From Streptomyces iconiensis (GTDB lineage Bacteria; Actinomycetota; Actinomycetes; Streptomycetales; Streptomycetaceae): a stretch of 64,000 nt of DNA. Every line of letters starts with the position of its first letter. The stretch's first letter is position 1. Positions 54,628-63,380 of this stretch are shown piece by piece. Under the pieces are notes generated by a model, which did no database searches, was not told the origin of the DNA, and saw only the letters and a list, made by a program, of their open reading frames with translations. Both the position numbers and the translations under genes were made by a program. The stretch spans positions 124,001 to 188,000 of the forward strand of contig NZ_JANCPR020000002.1 of the NCBI RefSeq assembly GCF_028657195.3, in the 5' to 3' direction.

Positions 54628-55293
54628 TTGCACATTGTGATCATGGGCTGCGGACGGGTGGGTGCCGAGCTCGCGCAGACCCTGGAGCGACAGGGCCACA
54701 CAGTGGCGGTCATCGACCAGGACCCCACTGCTTTCCGGCGCCTCGGCTCCGGTTTCGGAGGCCGCCGCGTCACGGGCGTCGGCTTCGACCAGGACACGCT
54801 GCGCGAGGCCGGCGTCGAGGAGGCCGGCGCCTTCGCCGCTGTGAGCAGCGGAGACAACTCCAACATCATCGCGGCGCGCGTGGCCCGCGAGATGTTCGGG
54901 ATCGAGCACGTCGCCGCACGCATCTACGACCCACGCCGTGCCGAGGTCTACCAGCGGCTCGGCATCCCGACCGTGGCCACCGTGCGCTGGACGGCGGACC
55001 AGATGCTGCGCCGGCTGCTGCCCTCCGGCGCCGAGCCGCTGTGGCGGGACCCCAGCGGCGCCGTACAGCTCGCTGAGGTGCACACCTCCCCCACGTGGGT
55101 GGGCCACCGCGTGAGCGCGCTCCAGGAGGAGGCAGGGGTGCGCATCGCCTTCCTCACCCGGCTGGGTGAGGCGATGCTGCCCACCTCGCAGACGGTGCTG
55201 CAGGAGGGCGATCTGGTGCATGTGATGATGCGCTGCGACGAGGTCGCGCGGGTCGAGGAAGTGTTCGCTGTGGGGCCGGAGAAGACGTCATGA
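54628..55293 (+). CDS. TrkA-family potassium uptake regulatory protein (first copy)
   Basis: 221 residues; TTG start 54628 with GAAGGGACGG upstream. The N-terminal RCK/Rossmann domain has IVIMGCGRVGAELA and the acidic VAVIDQD end of beta-2, binding NAD(H) or ATP. The TrkA_C domain covers about 140-215. Divergent from the permease and coupled to the second copy by ATGA. Likely gates or regulates a K+ transporter, most simply the neighbouring permease. Confidence 0.9.
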   Translation: MHIVIMGCGRVGAELAQTLERQGHTVAVIDQDPTAFRRLGSGFGGRRVTGVGFDQDTLREAGVEEAGAFAAVSSGDNSNIIAARVAREMFGIEHVAARIYDPRRAEVYQRLGIPTVATVRWTADQMLRRLLPSGAEPLWRDPSGAVQLAEVHTSPTWVGHRVSALQEEAGVRIAFLTRLGEAMLPTSQTVLQEGDLVHVMMRCDEVARVEEVFAVGPEKTS

Positions 55294-55952
55294 GGGTAGC
55301 CATCGCGGGCGCCGGAGCGGTCGGACGGTCGATCGCGGGCGAACTGCTGGAGAACGGGCACGAGGTGCTGCTCATCGACAAGGCGCCGACGGCCATTTCG
55401 GTCGAGCGGGTGCCCCAGGCCGAGTGGCTGCTGGCCGATGCGTGCGAGATCACGTCGTTGGACGAGGCCGCGCTGGAACGGTGCCATGTGGTGATCGCGG
55501 CCACGGGCGACGACAAGGTCAACCTCGTGGTCTCGCTGCTCGGCAAGACGGAGTACGGCGTTCCGAGGGTGGTCGCGCGCGTCAACAACCCCAAGAACGA
55601 ATGGCTGTTCAACGAGTCATGGGGCGTGGACGTCGCCGTCTCCACACCGCGGCTGATGTCCGCGCTCGTGGAGGAGGCCGTCAGCGTGGGCGATCTCGTG
55701 CGGCTGATGCGCTTCTCCCAAGGCGACGCCAACCTCGTGGAGTTGACGCTTCCGCCGGAGGCGGCGCTCGCGGGGACCCGGGTCGGCGATGTGAGCTGGC
55801 CCGAGGACACCTCGCTCGTCACGATCATCCGGGGCAACCGCGTACTGACGCCGGACCCGGACGACGCGCTGGAGGCCGGCGACGAACTCCTCTTCGTCGC
55901 CGCACCCGCCCGCGAGGAGCAGTTGGAGCAGCTGCTGTCGGTACGCGCGTAA
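55290..55952 (+). CDS. TrkA-family potassium uptake regulatory protein (second copy)
   Basis: 220 residues. The RCK N domain has VAIAGAGAVGRSIA and VLLIDKA, with VVIAATGDDKVNLVVSLL in the middle. The TrkA_C domain has ANLVELTLPPEAALAGTRV. Paired RCK proteins of this kind (CeoB/CeoC style in actinobacteria) probably form hetero-oligomers. Its end meets the convergent DUF3159 gene. Confidence 0.9.
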   Translation: MRVAIAGAGAVGRSIAGELLENGHEVLLIDKAPTAISVERVPQAEWLLADACEITSLDEAALERCHVVIAATGDDKVNLVVSLLGKTEYGVPRVVARVNNPKNEWLFNESWGVDVAVSTPRLMSALVEEAVSVGDLVRLMRFSQGDANLVELTLPPEAALAGTRVGDVSWPEDTSLVTIIRGNRVLTPDPDDALEAGDELLFVAAPAREEQLEQLLSVRA

Positions 55953-56030
55953 GCCGGTACCCGGCGGGGCTCGCGGCTCCGGGTGCGCTGTGCCGCTGGC
56001 TGTGCGTCGTGGGCCGCGGGTTGACTGTGG

Positions 56031-56060
56031 CTTGTCGCGCAGTTCCCCGCGCCCCTTCGG
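56031..56060. repeat. Streptomyces intergenic repeat (GCGCAGTTCCCCGCGCCCC)
   Basis: A motif familiar from many Streptomyces intergenic regions, recognised from memory. Its inner GCGCAG/CCGCGC content allows weak pairing. It lies between the convergent trkA-type and DUF3159 genes and may act as a 3'-end element. Confidence 0.6.
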
Positions 56061-56077
56061 CTCACCTGCCGGACCGG

Positions 56078-56111
56078 CATGCTTCAGGAGGCGGCATGCT
56101 TCAGGAGGCGG
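56078..56111. repeat. Two tandem 17-bp copies spanning the DUF3159 stop codon
   Basis: CATGCTTCAGGAGGCGG is repeated exactly head to tail. The second copy contains the stop codon (56101-56103) of DUF3159. A simple local duplication. Confidence 0.85.
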
Positions 56112-56823
56112 TGGACTTCTCCGCCGCCTCCCGTGCCTCCATCTCCGCGATGACGTTGATCGGCGCCGGTGCCTTCGCCAGGAAGATCCAGGTGAGGTAG
56201 ACGGCGAGCAGGAACGGGGGAATCTTCAGCGCGACGGTGACCCAGCCGAACTGCGCGGTGTCGCCCCAGAAGTAGAGCGGGAAGAGGACGGCGCACTTCG
56301 CGAGGAGGATGAACCCCCACGCGTAACTGGCCTTCGTGTACGCCTTCTTACGGCCCGGGTTCCGCTTGCGCCAGGAGAGGTTCTCCTTGAAAACGGGTCC
56401 GAGCACGAGGCCGAGCAACGGTACCCCCGCCATGGCCGTGATGAGGTACGCGAGCGCCAGCCCGAGCGTGTAGAGCATGCCCGGCAGGTAGAAGTCCTTC
56501 GCGTTGCCGGTCATCATCGCGAACAGCACACCGAAGGCGACGCCGAAGATCCCGCTGAAGGCGTGCTTGACGGTGTCCTTGCGCGCCAGCCGGAACACGG
56601 CCATCACACCGGCGAGCACCAGTGCGGTGATCGCCGCGGCGTGGATGTCCTTGTTGACCGTGTACCACGCGATGAAGACCAGTCCGGGGACGGTCGTCTC
56701 GATGAGGCCCCGGATGCCGCCGAACGCTTCGAACAGCGCGGCCTCCGTGACGGCCTGGGAGCCGGAGTCGCCGGCGTCCTCCGCCGCCTCGTCCGTTCCC
56801 GTCTGCTTGTCGAGAGAGGTCAC
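56101..56823 (-). CDS. DUF3159 membrane protein
   Basis: 240 residues; GTG 56823, 3 bp after the OB-fold gene stop. DUF3159 hallmarks are EAFGGIRGLIETTVPGLVFI near 33, about six hydrophobic helices, and a lysine-rich loop (SWRKRNPGRKKAYTKAS) near 155. The function is not established. Linkage to the OB-fold protein and potassium genes is common in actinobacteria. Confidence 0.9.
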   Translation of the reverse strand: MTSLDKQTGTDEAAEDAGDSGSQAVTEAALFEAFGGIRGLIETTVPGLVFIAWYTVNKDIHAAAITALVLAGVMAVFRLARKDTVKHAFSGIFGVAFGVLFAMMTGNAKDFYLPGMLYTLGLALAYLITAMAGVPLLGLVLGPVFKENLSWRKRNPGRKKAYTKASYAWGFILLAKCAVLFPLYFWGDTAQFGWVTVALKIPPFLLAVYLTWIFLAKAPAPINVIAEMEAREAAEKSTAS

Positions 56824-56826
56824 CCG

Positions 56827-57231
56827 CTACTCCTGTCCGAGCGGTCGCAGCTCGTATTTGGGATTGAACATCACGGGGCGGCCACGGTTGCTGGTGATCC
56901 GCCCCCAGACGATCAGCTTGCGGCCCGGCTCGATGCCCGCGATGGAGCGGCGGCCCAGCCAGATGACGTCCAGCGCCGCCGAGCCGTCGAAGACCTCCGC
57001 CTCCAACGTGGGCACCCCGGCCCGTGGCCGCAGCGTCACGGTGCGCAGCGTACCGGTTACACGGACCATGTCGCGGTCGGCGCAATCCGAGATACGTGTG
57101 CATCCCGTGCCCTCTGCTTCCTCCCGCAGCTCCGCGGAGCGCAGGTCTTCCTCCGAAGAAGAGAGCCGTTCCAGGAATCGGCGGAAGCGGCCGTTCCCCG
57201 CACTCCGCTGCTCTCGGGCACCGCCAGTCAT
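56827..57231 (-). CDS. OB-fold nucleic-acid-binding protein
   Basis: 134 residues. The second half is an OB fold of the tRNA_anti type (VRVTGTLRTVTLRP; LDVIWLGRRSIAGIEPGRKL; VWGRITSNRGRPVMFNPKYE). The first half is charged and helical. Predicted to bind single-stranded nucleic acid; the target is unknown. In an operon with DUF3159. Confidence 0.87.
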   Translation of the reverse strand: MTGGAREQRSAGNGRFRRFLERLSSSEEDLRSAELREEAEGTGCTRISDCADRDMVRVTGTLRTVTLRPRAGVPTLEAEVFDGSAALDVIWLGRRSIAGIEPGRKLIVWGRITSNRGRPVMFNPKYELRPLGQE

Positions 57232-57298
57232 AAGGGCCAGGGTACCGCCGCGACCGACCCTCCCGATGCCCTCCCGGCCCCCTCGCTCCCAGGGGCCC

Positions 57299-57985
57299 TC
57301 ACTTCTCGAACCGGTACCCCATCCCCGGCTCCGTCACGAAGTGGCGGGGGTGGGAAGGGTCGGTCTCCAGTTTGCGGCGGAGCTGGGCCATGTAGACGCG
57401 CAGGTAGTTGGTCTCGGTGCCGTAGGAGGGGCCCCAGACCTCCTTGAGGAGCTGCTTCTGACTGACCAGGCGTCCCGTGTTGCGTACGAGTACCTCCAGC
57501 AGGTGCCATTCCGTGGGCGTGAGCCGTACGTCCCTGCCCTCGCGGTGCACCTTCTTGGCGGCCAGGTCAACGCTGAAGTCCGCGGTCTCGATGACGCCCG
57601 CGTCCTCCGGCATCCCGGCGGCCGGCTCGGCCCTGCGCACGGCGGCGCGCAGGCGCGCGAGCAGTTCGTCCATGCCGAAGGGCTTGGTGACGTAGTCGTC
57701 GGCGCCCGCGTCCAGCGCCTCCACCTTCTCGTCGGAGGTCTGCCGCGCGGAGAGCACGAGGATCGGGATACGGGTCCAGCCGCGGATGCCCCGGATGACG
57801 TCGACACCGTCCATGTCGGGCAGGCCCAGGTCCAGGACGACCACGTCGGGGTGGCGGTCGGCGGCGAGGCGGAGGGCGGTCGCGCCGTCGTGCGCGGCGT
57901 CGACCTCGTACTTCCTCGCCTTGAGATTGATCACGAGGGCGCGGACGATCTGCGGCTCGTCATCGACCACAAGCACCCGGTGCAT
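57299..57985 (-). CDS. kdpE: Response regulator KdpE
   Basis: 228 residues. An OmpR-type receiver has acidic pair D8/D9, phospho-acceptor D52 (VVVLDLGLPDMDG) and Lys in VTKPFG. The C-terminal winged helix has RLTPTEWHLLEVLVRNTGRL and the VYMAQLRRKLE ending. Lies 54 bp downstream of kdpD in the same direction. Activates the high-affinity K+ ATPase genes kdpFABC in response to KdpD. Confidence 0.93.
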   Translation of the reverse strand: MHRVLVVDDEPQIVRALVINLKARKYEVDAAHDGATALRLAADRHPDVVVLDLGLPDMDGVDVIRGIRGWTRIPILVLSARQTSDEKVEALDAGADDYVTKPFGMDELLARLRAAVRRAEPAAGMPEDAGVIETADFSVDLAAKKVHREGRDVRLTPTEWHLLEVLVRNTGRLVSQKQLLKEVWGPSYGTETNYLRVYMAQLRRKLETDPSHPRHFVTEPGMGYRFEK

Positions 57986-58039
57986 GTTGCTTCCTCTCGA
58001 TTCCTTTGTTGTGCCCGTTCACGCACCCGTGGCGCCGAT

Positions 58040-60676
58040 TCACGCACCCGGGACGTCCGTCGTTCGCGTGCCGGTGGTTTCCGGTCGCCTGCCGGTGCGC
58101 TGCCGGTCGGCCGCGCGGGGCGCGGGGCCTGCCCGTACGGGCCTGCGGCCGTGTGCGGCGCGCAGCGTGAGGACCATGGTCATGCCGCCTCCCGGGGTGT
58201 CCTCCGCCTCCAGGCTGCCGCCCATCGCCTCGGCGAATCCGCGTGCCACCGCGAGGCCGAGCCCGACGCCCGAGCCGCTCGGAGCGTCACCGTAGCGCTG
58301 GAAGGGTTCGAAGATGCGGTCCTTGTCGCTGTCCGGCACGCCTGGCCCCCTGTCGGTGAACCGCACCTCGACCCTGTCGGCCAGCGCGCTCGCCTTGACC
58401 AGCACCTTCTTGTCGTCGGGGCTGTACTTGACGGCGTTCTCGACGAGGTTGGCGACGGTGCGCTCCAGCAGCCCGGGATCGACGGCGACCAGCGGCAGCG
58501 CCTCGGCGACGGCCAGCCGCACGCTGCCCTCGGGTACGCCTGCCAGGGCCTTCGGGACGACCTCCTCCAGGCTGATGTCGCGGATGAGCGGGGTGACGGT
58601 GCCGGTCTGGAGGCGGGACATGTCCAGGAGGTTGCCGACGAGGTTGTCGAGCTTGTCGGCGCCCTCCTCGATGGAGCCGAGCAGTTCGGCCTCGTCCTCC
58701 GGCGACCACTCCACGTCGCCGGAGCGCAGCGACGAGACGGACGCCTTGATGGTGGCCAGCGGCGTACGCAGGTCGTGCGAGACGGCGGCGAGCAGCGCGG
58801 TGCGGATGCGGTTGCCCTCGGCCAGTTCGCGGGCGCGTTCGGCCTCGCCGAGCAGCCGCTGCCGGTCCAGGACGCCGACCGCCTGCGCGGCGAAGGCGGC
58901 CAGCACCCGGCGGTCCTCAGCCGGCAGCACGCGGCCTGAGAGGACCAGCATCATGTTGTCGCCGACGGGCATGTCCACGTCCCCGTCCTCGGGCGTGACC
59001 AGATGGCCGCCGCCCTGAGCCGTGCCGACGCTGCCGGCGCAGGTCCAGGGCGTGCGCTCGTCCTCGCGCTCCAGCAGTGCGACGCAGTCCATGCCGAAGG
59101 TCTCGCGTACCCGCTCCAGCAGCTCGTCGAGGCTGTCCTGGCCGCGCAGCACGCTGCCCGCGAGGACGGAGAGGATCTCCGACTCGGCGCGCAGCCTGGC
59201 GGCCTGGTGGGTACGGCGTGCAGCCAGGTCGACGACGGAGGCCACGGCGACGGCGACACCGAAGAAGACGGCCAGCGAGACGACGTTACGGAAGTTGCTG
59301 ATGGTCCAGGTGTGGGTCGGATTGGTGAAGTAGAAGTTCAGCAGCGCCGAGCAGACGGCGGCCGAGGCCAGCGAGGGCAGCAGCCCGCCGACCAGGCCGG
59401 CGGCGACCGTGAGGACCAGGAAGAGCAGCACGTCGTTGGCGAAGCCGATGTGCGGGTCGAAGGTGAGCATCAGGAACGTGAGCAGCACAGGACCGCCGAT
59501 GGCGGTCAGCCAGCCCGCCAGCACCCGGGAACGCCCCAGCCGCGCGGCACGCGCCACGGGCAGCCCGCGCCCCTTGGCGACCTCGTCGTGGGTGACGATG
59601 TGCACGTCCAGGTCGGGCCCCGACTCGCGGGCCACGGTGGCGCCGACGCCGGGTCCGAAGATGTACTGCCACGACTTGCGCCGGGAGGAGCCGAGCACGA
59701 TCTGGGTGGCGTTGACGCCGCGTGCGAAGTCGAGCAGCGCGTCGGGGATGTCGTCGCCGATGACGTGGTGGTACGTGCCGCCCAGGTCCTCCACGAGGGT
59801 GCGCTGAACGGCGAGTTCCTTGGGCGAGGCCGAGGTGAGTCCGTCGGCACGCGCGATGTAGACGGCGAGGATCTCGCCGCCCGAGCCCTTGGCCGCCATA
59901 CGCGCTGCCCGGCGGATCAGGGTGCGGCCCTCGGGGCCGCCCGTGAGGCCCACGACGATGCGTTCGCGGGCCTGCCATGTGGAGCGTATGCGGTGCTCGG
60001 AGCGGTACTGCTGGAGGTACTCGTCGACCCGGTCGGCCGTCCACAGGAGGGCCAGCTCGCGCAGCGCCGTGAGGTTGCCCGGCCTGAAGTAGTTGGAGAG
60101 CGCCGCATCGACCTTGTCGGGCGAATATATGTTCCCGTGGGCCATACGGCGGCGGAGCGCCTGGGGCGACATGTCGACCAGCTCGATCTGGTCCGCCCTG
60201 CGCACCACCTCGTCGGGCACGGTCTCGCGCTGCCGTACGCCGGTGATCGACTCGACCACGTCGCCCAGCGACTCCAGGTGCTGGATGTTCACGGTGGTCA
60301 CGACGTCGATGCCCGCTTCGAGCAGCTCCTCGATGTCCTGCCACCGCTTGCGGTGCCGCGATCCGGGCACGTTCGTGTGCGCCAGCTCGTCCACGACGGC
60401 GACGGCGGGCCGCCGCGCGAGCACGGCGTCCGTGTCCATCTCCGACAGGTCGGCGCCCCGGTACATCACCTGGCGGCGCTGCACCTGCTCCAGGCCGCGC
60501 AGCATCACCTCCGTACGCGGCCTCTCGTGGTGTTCCACGAACCCCACGACCACGTCGGTCCCGCGCTCCAGGCGGCGGTGTGCCTCCGACAGCACGGCAT
60601 ACGTCTTGCCGACGCCTGGCGCTGCCCCGAGATAGATCCGCAGCTTCCCTCGCCGCGACTGCACTCCTGACGCCAT
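58040..60676 (-). CDS. kdpD: Sensor histidine kinase KdpD
   Basis: 878 residues. The N-terminal KdpD domain has Walker A GAAPGVGKT at 17-25 and VVDELAHTNVPGSRHRKRW. A Usp-type domain spans about 240-370 (IVLGSSRRKSWQYIFGPGVG). Four membrane helices span about 395-495, then a GAF-like domain. The H-box AAVSHDLRTPLATIK is near 650, with N-box LVENAVKYSP and G-box GVGLGLAVARGF. Senses low K+ or high ionic strength and phosphorylates KdpE. It is separated from kdpC by two oppositely oriented hydrolase genes. Confidence 0.94.
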   Translation of the reverse strand: MASGVQSRRGKLRIYLGAAPGVGKTYAVLSEAHRRLERGTDVVVGFVEHHERPRTEVMLRGLEQVQRRQVMYRGADLSEMDTDAVLARRPAVAVVDELAHTNVPGSRHRKRWQDIEELLEAGIDVVTTVNIQHLESLGDVVESITGVRQRETVPDEVVRRADQIELVDMSPQALRRRMAHGNIYSPDKVDAALSNYFRPGNLTALRELALLWTADRVDEYLQQYRSEHRIRSTWQARERIVVGLTGGPEGRTLIRRAARMAAKGSGGEILAVYIARADGLTSASPKELAVQRTLVEDLGGTYHHVIGDDIPDALLDFARGVNATQIVLGSSRRKSWQYIFGPGVGATVARESGPDLDVHIVTHDEVAKGRGLPVARAARLGRSRVLAGWLTAIGGPVLLTFLMLTFDPHIGFANDVLLFLVLTVAAGLVGGLLPSLASAAVCSALLNFYFTNPTHTWTISNFRNVVSLAVFFGVAVAVASVVDLAARRTHQAARLRAESEILSVLAGSVLRGQDSLDELLERVRETFGMDCVALLEREDERTPWTCAGSVGTAQGGGHLVTPEDGDVDMPVGDNMMLVLSGRVLPAEDRRVLAAFAAQAVGVLDRQRLLGEAERARELAEGNRIRTALLAAVSHDLRTPLATIKASVSSLRSGDVEWSPEDEAELLGSIEEGADKLDNLVGNLLDMSRLQTGTVTPLIRDISLEEVVPKALAGVPEGSVRLAVAEALPLVAVDPGLLERTVANLVENAVKYSPDDKKVLVKASALADRVEVRFTDRGPGVPDSDKDRIFEPFQRYGDAPSGSGVGLGLAVARGFAEAMGGSLEAEDTPGGGMTMVLTLRAAHGRRPVRAGPAPRAADRQRTGRRPETTGTRTTDVPGA

Positions 60677-61001
60677 GCGTCCATTGTCACCGCTCGCCCA
60701 GGTGTTCCACTCCGGCGGCGGCGCTCAGCCCGTCAGAGTTCCGTATGGATGGCCCCCACACCGGCCTCCGCCCCGCCTCCGCCCCCGCCTCGGGCCCTCC
60801 TGCGGCCTCCGCCTGCTGCTCAGCCGGCTCCTCCCCGGGCTCTGCCTGGACCGGGCCCGCCCGTAAGCGAGGCCCATCAGGCACGCCGACGCGAGGGCTT
60901 CCCCGCGCACGCGTTCCCCTGCATGATGTCGCGCGTCACATGAGAGAACGGCGTTCAGCATACGGAACACTCATGACACGGACCGCTTCGGGAGGCGCCC
61001 C
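60677..61001. promoter_or_regulatory. Divergent intergenic region, kdpD versus GH105 gene
   Basis: 325 bp. The left part is extremely C-rich. The right part holds a nested dyad at about 60939-60974: outer CATGAG/CTCATG and inner GTTC-N8-GAAC (60953-60968), 30 bp before the hydrolase ATG. It is a candidate operator for a sugar-responsive repressor. Confidence 0.5.
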
Positions 61002-62165
61002 ATGAACCGCCGCCAACTCCTGCTCAGAACCGCCGCGTTGAGCGCGCTCACGACCCCCGCGCTCGCAGCCCCCGCCCTCGCAGCCCCGCCGCGGGCGGAA
61101 CCCGCACAGGCCGGGCCCTCATGGGCCGACCGCCTGCCGTCCCACGAGCAGGTGCGGGAAGCCCTCACCCGGGCCGCCGACCACTGGATCGCGGCGCACC
61201 CCGACCCCGGCGACAACAAGTGGGCACGCGCCACGTTCTACAGCGGCCTCATGGCGCTCCACCGGGCGACCGGTGAGCGCCGCCATCTGACGTACGCCCG
61301 CTCCTGGGCCGAGAAGCACGAGTACGCGCTCAACAACGGCGTCAGCACCCGGCACGCGGACGACCACAACGCGGGGCAGACGTATCTCGACCTGTATGAG
61401 ACCGAGGGCTCACGCGACGAGTCGAAGATCGCCGCCATCGAGGAGTCCCTGCACCGCATGACGTTCACCGACAGGCCCGGCAAGGACGACGACTGGTGGT
61501 GGGACGACGCGCTCCACATGGCCATGCCGCCGTTCGCACGGCTGGGCGTCCTGCGCGGTGAGCGCGCGTACACGGAGAAGCTCCACCGGCTCTACACGCA
61601 CACCAAGAGCGCCCAGGGCGGCCCCGGTCTGCTCGATGACGGCTCAGGGCTCTGGTACCGCGACGACCGCTTCCTGCCCGGCGGCATCGTCTCGCCTGCG
61701 GGCAGGCCCGTCCTGTGGTCGCGCGGCAACGGCTGGGTGGCCGGGGGTCACGTCAAGACCCTCAAGGCACTGCCCTCAGGAGCGCCGCACACGGCGGAGT
61801 ACCGGGCCACGCTCGTACGCCTGCTGGCGGCGCTGCGGCGGGTCCAGCGCGACGACGGCTTCTGGAACGTCTCCCTCGCCGACCCCGGTCACCTGCCGGG
61901 ACCCGAGACGAGCGGCACCGCGTTCTTCGCCTACGCCACCGCTTACGCGCTGCGAGCTGGCCTCGTGCGGCGTACGTACGTTCCCGTCGCGGCGCGCGCC
62001 TGGCACGCGCTGTCCCGTACGGCCCTCCACGCCGACGGCTTCCTCGGCTACGTCCAGGGCGTCGGCGACCGCCCCGAGTCCAGCCAGCCCGTCACCCGCG
62101 ACACCACGGCCGACTTCGCGGTCGGCGCCTTCCTGCTGGCCGGTACGGAGCTGCTGAAGGTCTGA
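61002..62165 (+). CDS. Secreted GH88/GH105-type unsaturated glucuronyl or rhamnogalacturonyl hydrolase
   Basis: 387 residues; ATG 61002 with GGGAGG upstream. A twin-arginine signal (NRRQLLLRTAALSAL) ending in Ala-rich cleavage sites suggests Tat export. The body is an (alpha/alpha)6 fold: TFYSGLMALHRATGERRH, HADDHNAGQTYLDLYE, DDWWWDDALHMAMPPFARLG with the probable catalytic Asp, LWSRGNGWVAGGHVK, and FFAYATAYALRAGLV near the C-terminus. The family removes unsaturated uronic acids from pectin fragments released by lyases. Exact substrate not deducible. Confidence 0.88.
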   Translation: MNRRQLLLRTAALSALTTPALAAPALAAPPRAEPAQAGPSWADRLPSHEQVREALTRAADHWIAAHPDPGDNKWARATFYSGLMALHRATGERRHLTYARSWAEKHEYALNNGVSTRHADDHNAGQTYLDLYETEGSRDESKIAAIEESLHRMTFTDRPGKDDDWWWDDALHMAMPPFARLGVLRGERAYTEKLHRLYTHTKSAQGGPGLLDDGSGLWYRDDRFLPGGIVSPAGRPVLWSRGNGWVAGGHVKTLKALPSGAPHTAEYRATLVRLLAALRRVQRDDGFWNVSLADPGHLPGPETSGTAFFAYATAYALRAGLVRRTYVPVAARAWHALSRTALHADGFLGYVQGVGDRPESSQPVTRDTTADFAVGAFLLAGTELLKV

Positions 62166-62351
62166 TCCTCTCCCGGCTCCCACCCCGGAAGGCGCCCCCG
62201 CTCCCGCTCCCGCTCCGAAACAGGGGGCGGCCGGGGCCGGGTGAGGGCCGGGCGGGGGCCGGAGGAGGCCGGCCGGTGGTCAGCGCTCCGGGGGCAGGCG
62301 GGGAGAGGAAGGGGCGGGCCAGGAACCGGAGTTCGCGCTGCCGCCGCACTC

Positions 62352-62387
62352 TTGACGCGAGCATGGCCGCCGTTATGGTCTAGGCCA
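62352..62387 (+). promoter_or_regulatory. Chitinase promoter with DasR-type operator
   Basis: A -35 box TTGACG (62352-62357) and a -10-like TATGGT (62374-62379) are 16 bp apart. The 12-mer TGGTCTAGGCCA (62376-62387) matches the DasR core TGGTCTAGACCA at 11 of 12 positions and overlaps the -10. This predicts N-acetylglucosamine-dependent repression by DasR. Confidence 0.75.
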
Positions 62388-62454
62388 ACGAAGCCGGAGC
62401 CCCCCACCCTCGCTCCCGCCGCGCTCCGGCCCACCCCCCACCTGGAGTTGCCCC

Positions 62455-63207
62455 ATGCGCTCTCGCACACTCGGAATACTGACGGCCCTCGCGTCGGCCT
62501 TCGCGCTGCTGGCCCTCGCCTGGCCCGCTTCGGCGGACAGGGCGGACGCGACGGACAGGCAGACGGCCGGATCCTCGTCGGCGGCGGCCGAATTCATCGT
62601 CAGCGAGGCCCAGTTCAACCAGATGTTCCCGAACCGGAACTCCTTCTACACGTACAGCGGCCTCACCGCGGCACTCGACGCCTACCCCGAGTTCACCCGG
62701 ACCGGCAGCGAGACCGTACGCAAGCAGGAGGCCGCCGCCTTCCTCGCCAACGTCAGCCACGAGACCGGCGGACTGGTGCACGTCGTGGAGCAGGACACCT
62801 CCAACTACCCGCACTACTGCGACGACAGCAAGCCCTACGGCTGCCCCGCCGGACGTGACAAGTACTACGGCCGCGGCCCCATCCAGCTGAGCTGGAACTT
62901 CAACTACAAGGCGGCGGGCGACGCGCTCGGCATCGACCTGCTCAACAACCCCGACCTCGTCCAGAACGACGCGGCCGTCGCCTGGAAGACCGGCCTGTGG
63001 TACTGGAACACCCAGACAGGTCCCGGCACCATGACGCCGCACAACGCCATGGTCAACGGCGCCGGATTCGGCGAGACCATCCGCGCCATCAACGGCAGCC
63101 TGGAGTGCGACGGAGGCAACCCGGGGCAGGTCCAGAGCCGCGTCGACACCTACAAGCGGTTCGCGCAGGTCCTCGGCGTCGACCCCGGCGGCAATCTGAG
63201 CTGCTGA
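62455..63207 (+). CDS. Secreted GH19 chitinase
   Basis: 250 residues. A Sec signal peptide (RTLGILTALASAFALLALAW, then PASA cleavage) is followed by a catalytic domain only; no chitin-binding module. GH19 signatures: FPNRNSFYTYSGLTAALDAY near 58, FLANVSHETGGLVHVVEQ with the catalytic Glu, KYYGRGPIQLSWNFNYKAAG, and the late INGSLECDGGNPG. Hydrolyses chitin with inversion. GGAG precedes the ATG, and a DasR-type site lies upstream. A strong hairpin follows. Confidence 0.94.
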   Translation: MRSRTLGILTALASAFALLALAWPASADRADATDRQTAGSSSAAAEFIVSEAQFNQMFPNRNSFYTYSGLTAALDAYPEFTRTGSETVRKQEAAAFLANVSHETGGLVHVVEQDTSNYPHYCDDSKPYGCPAGRDKYYGRGPIQLSWNFNYKAAGDALGIDLLNNPDLVQNDAAVAWKTGLWYWNTQTGPGTMTPHNAMVNGAGFGETIRAINGSLECDGGNPGQVQSRVDTYKRFAQVLGVDPGGNLSC

Positions 63208-63238
63208 CCCCACTCCCCGCTCTCTCCCGCACTCTCAC

Positions 63239-63270
63239 GCTCCCGGGGCGAACCCACACGCCCCGGGAGC
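63239..63270. terminator. Hairpin terminator after GH19 chitinase
   Basis: Perfect 12-bp stem GCTCCCGGGGCG with an 8-nt loop, 31 bp past the stop. It lies between convergent chitinase and kdpC genes and could serve both. Confidence 0.88.
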
Positions 63271-63380
63271 TCCGCGCGACCGAGAGGGCCGGGCCCTGCC
63301 GCGGGACAGCAGGGCCCGGCGGCCCAACGGCGGGCAGCGGCAGCCTGGTTGCGGGCTGTCGCCCGGGGGAGGGCTGCGGG

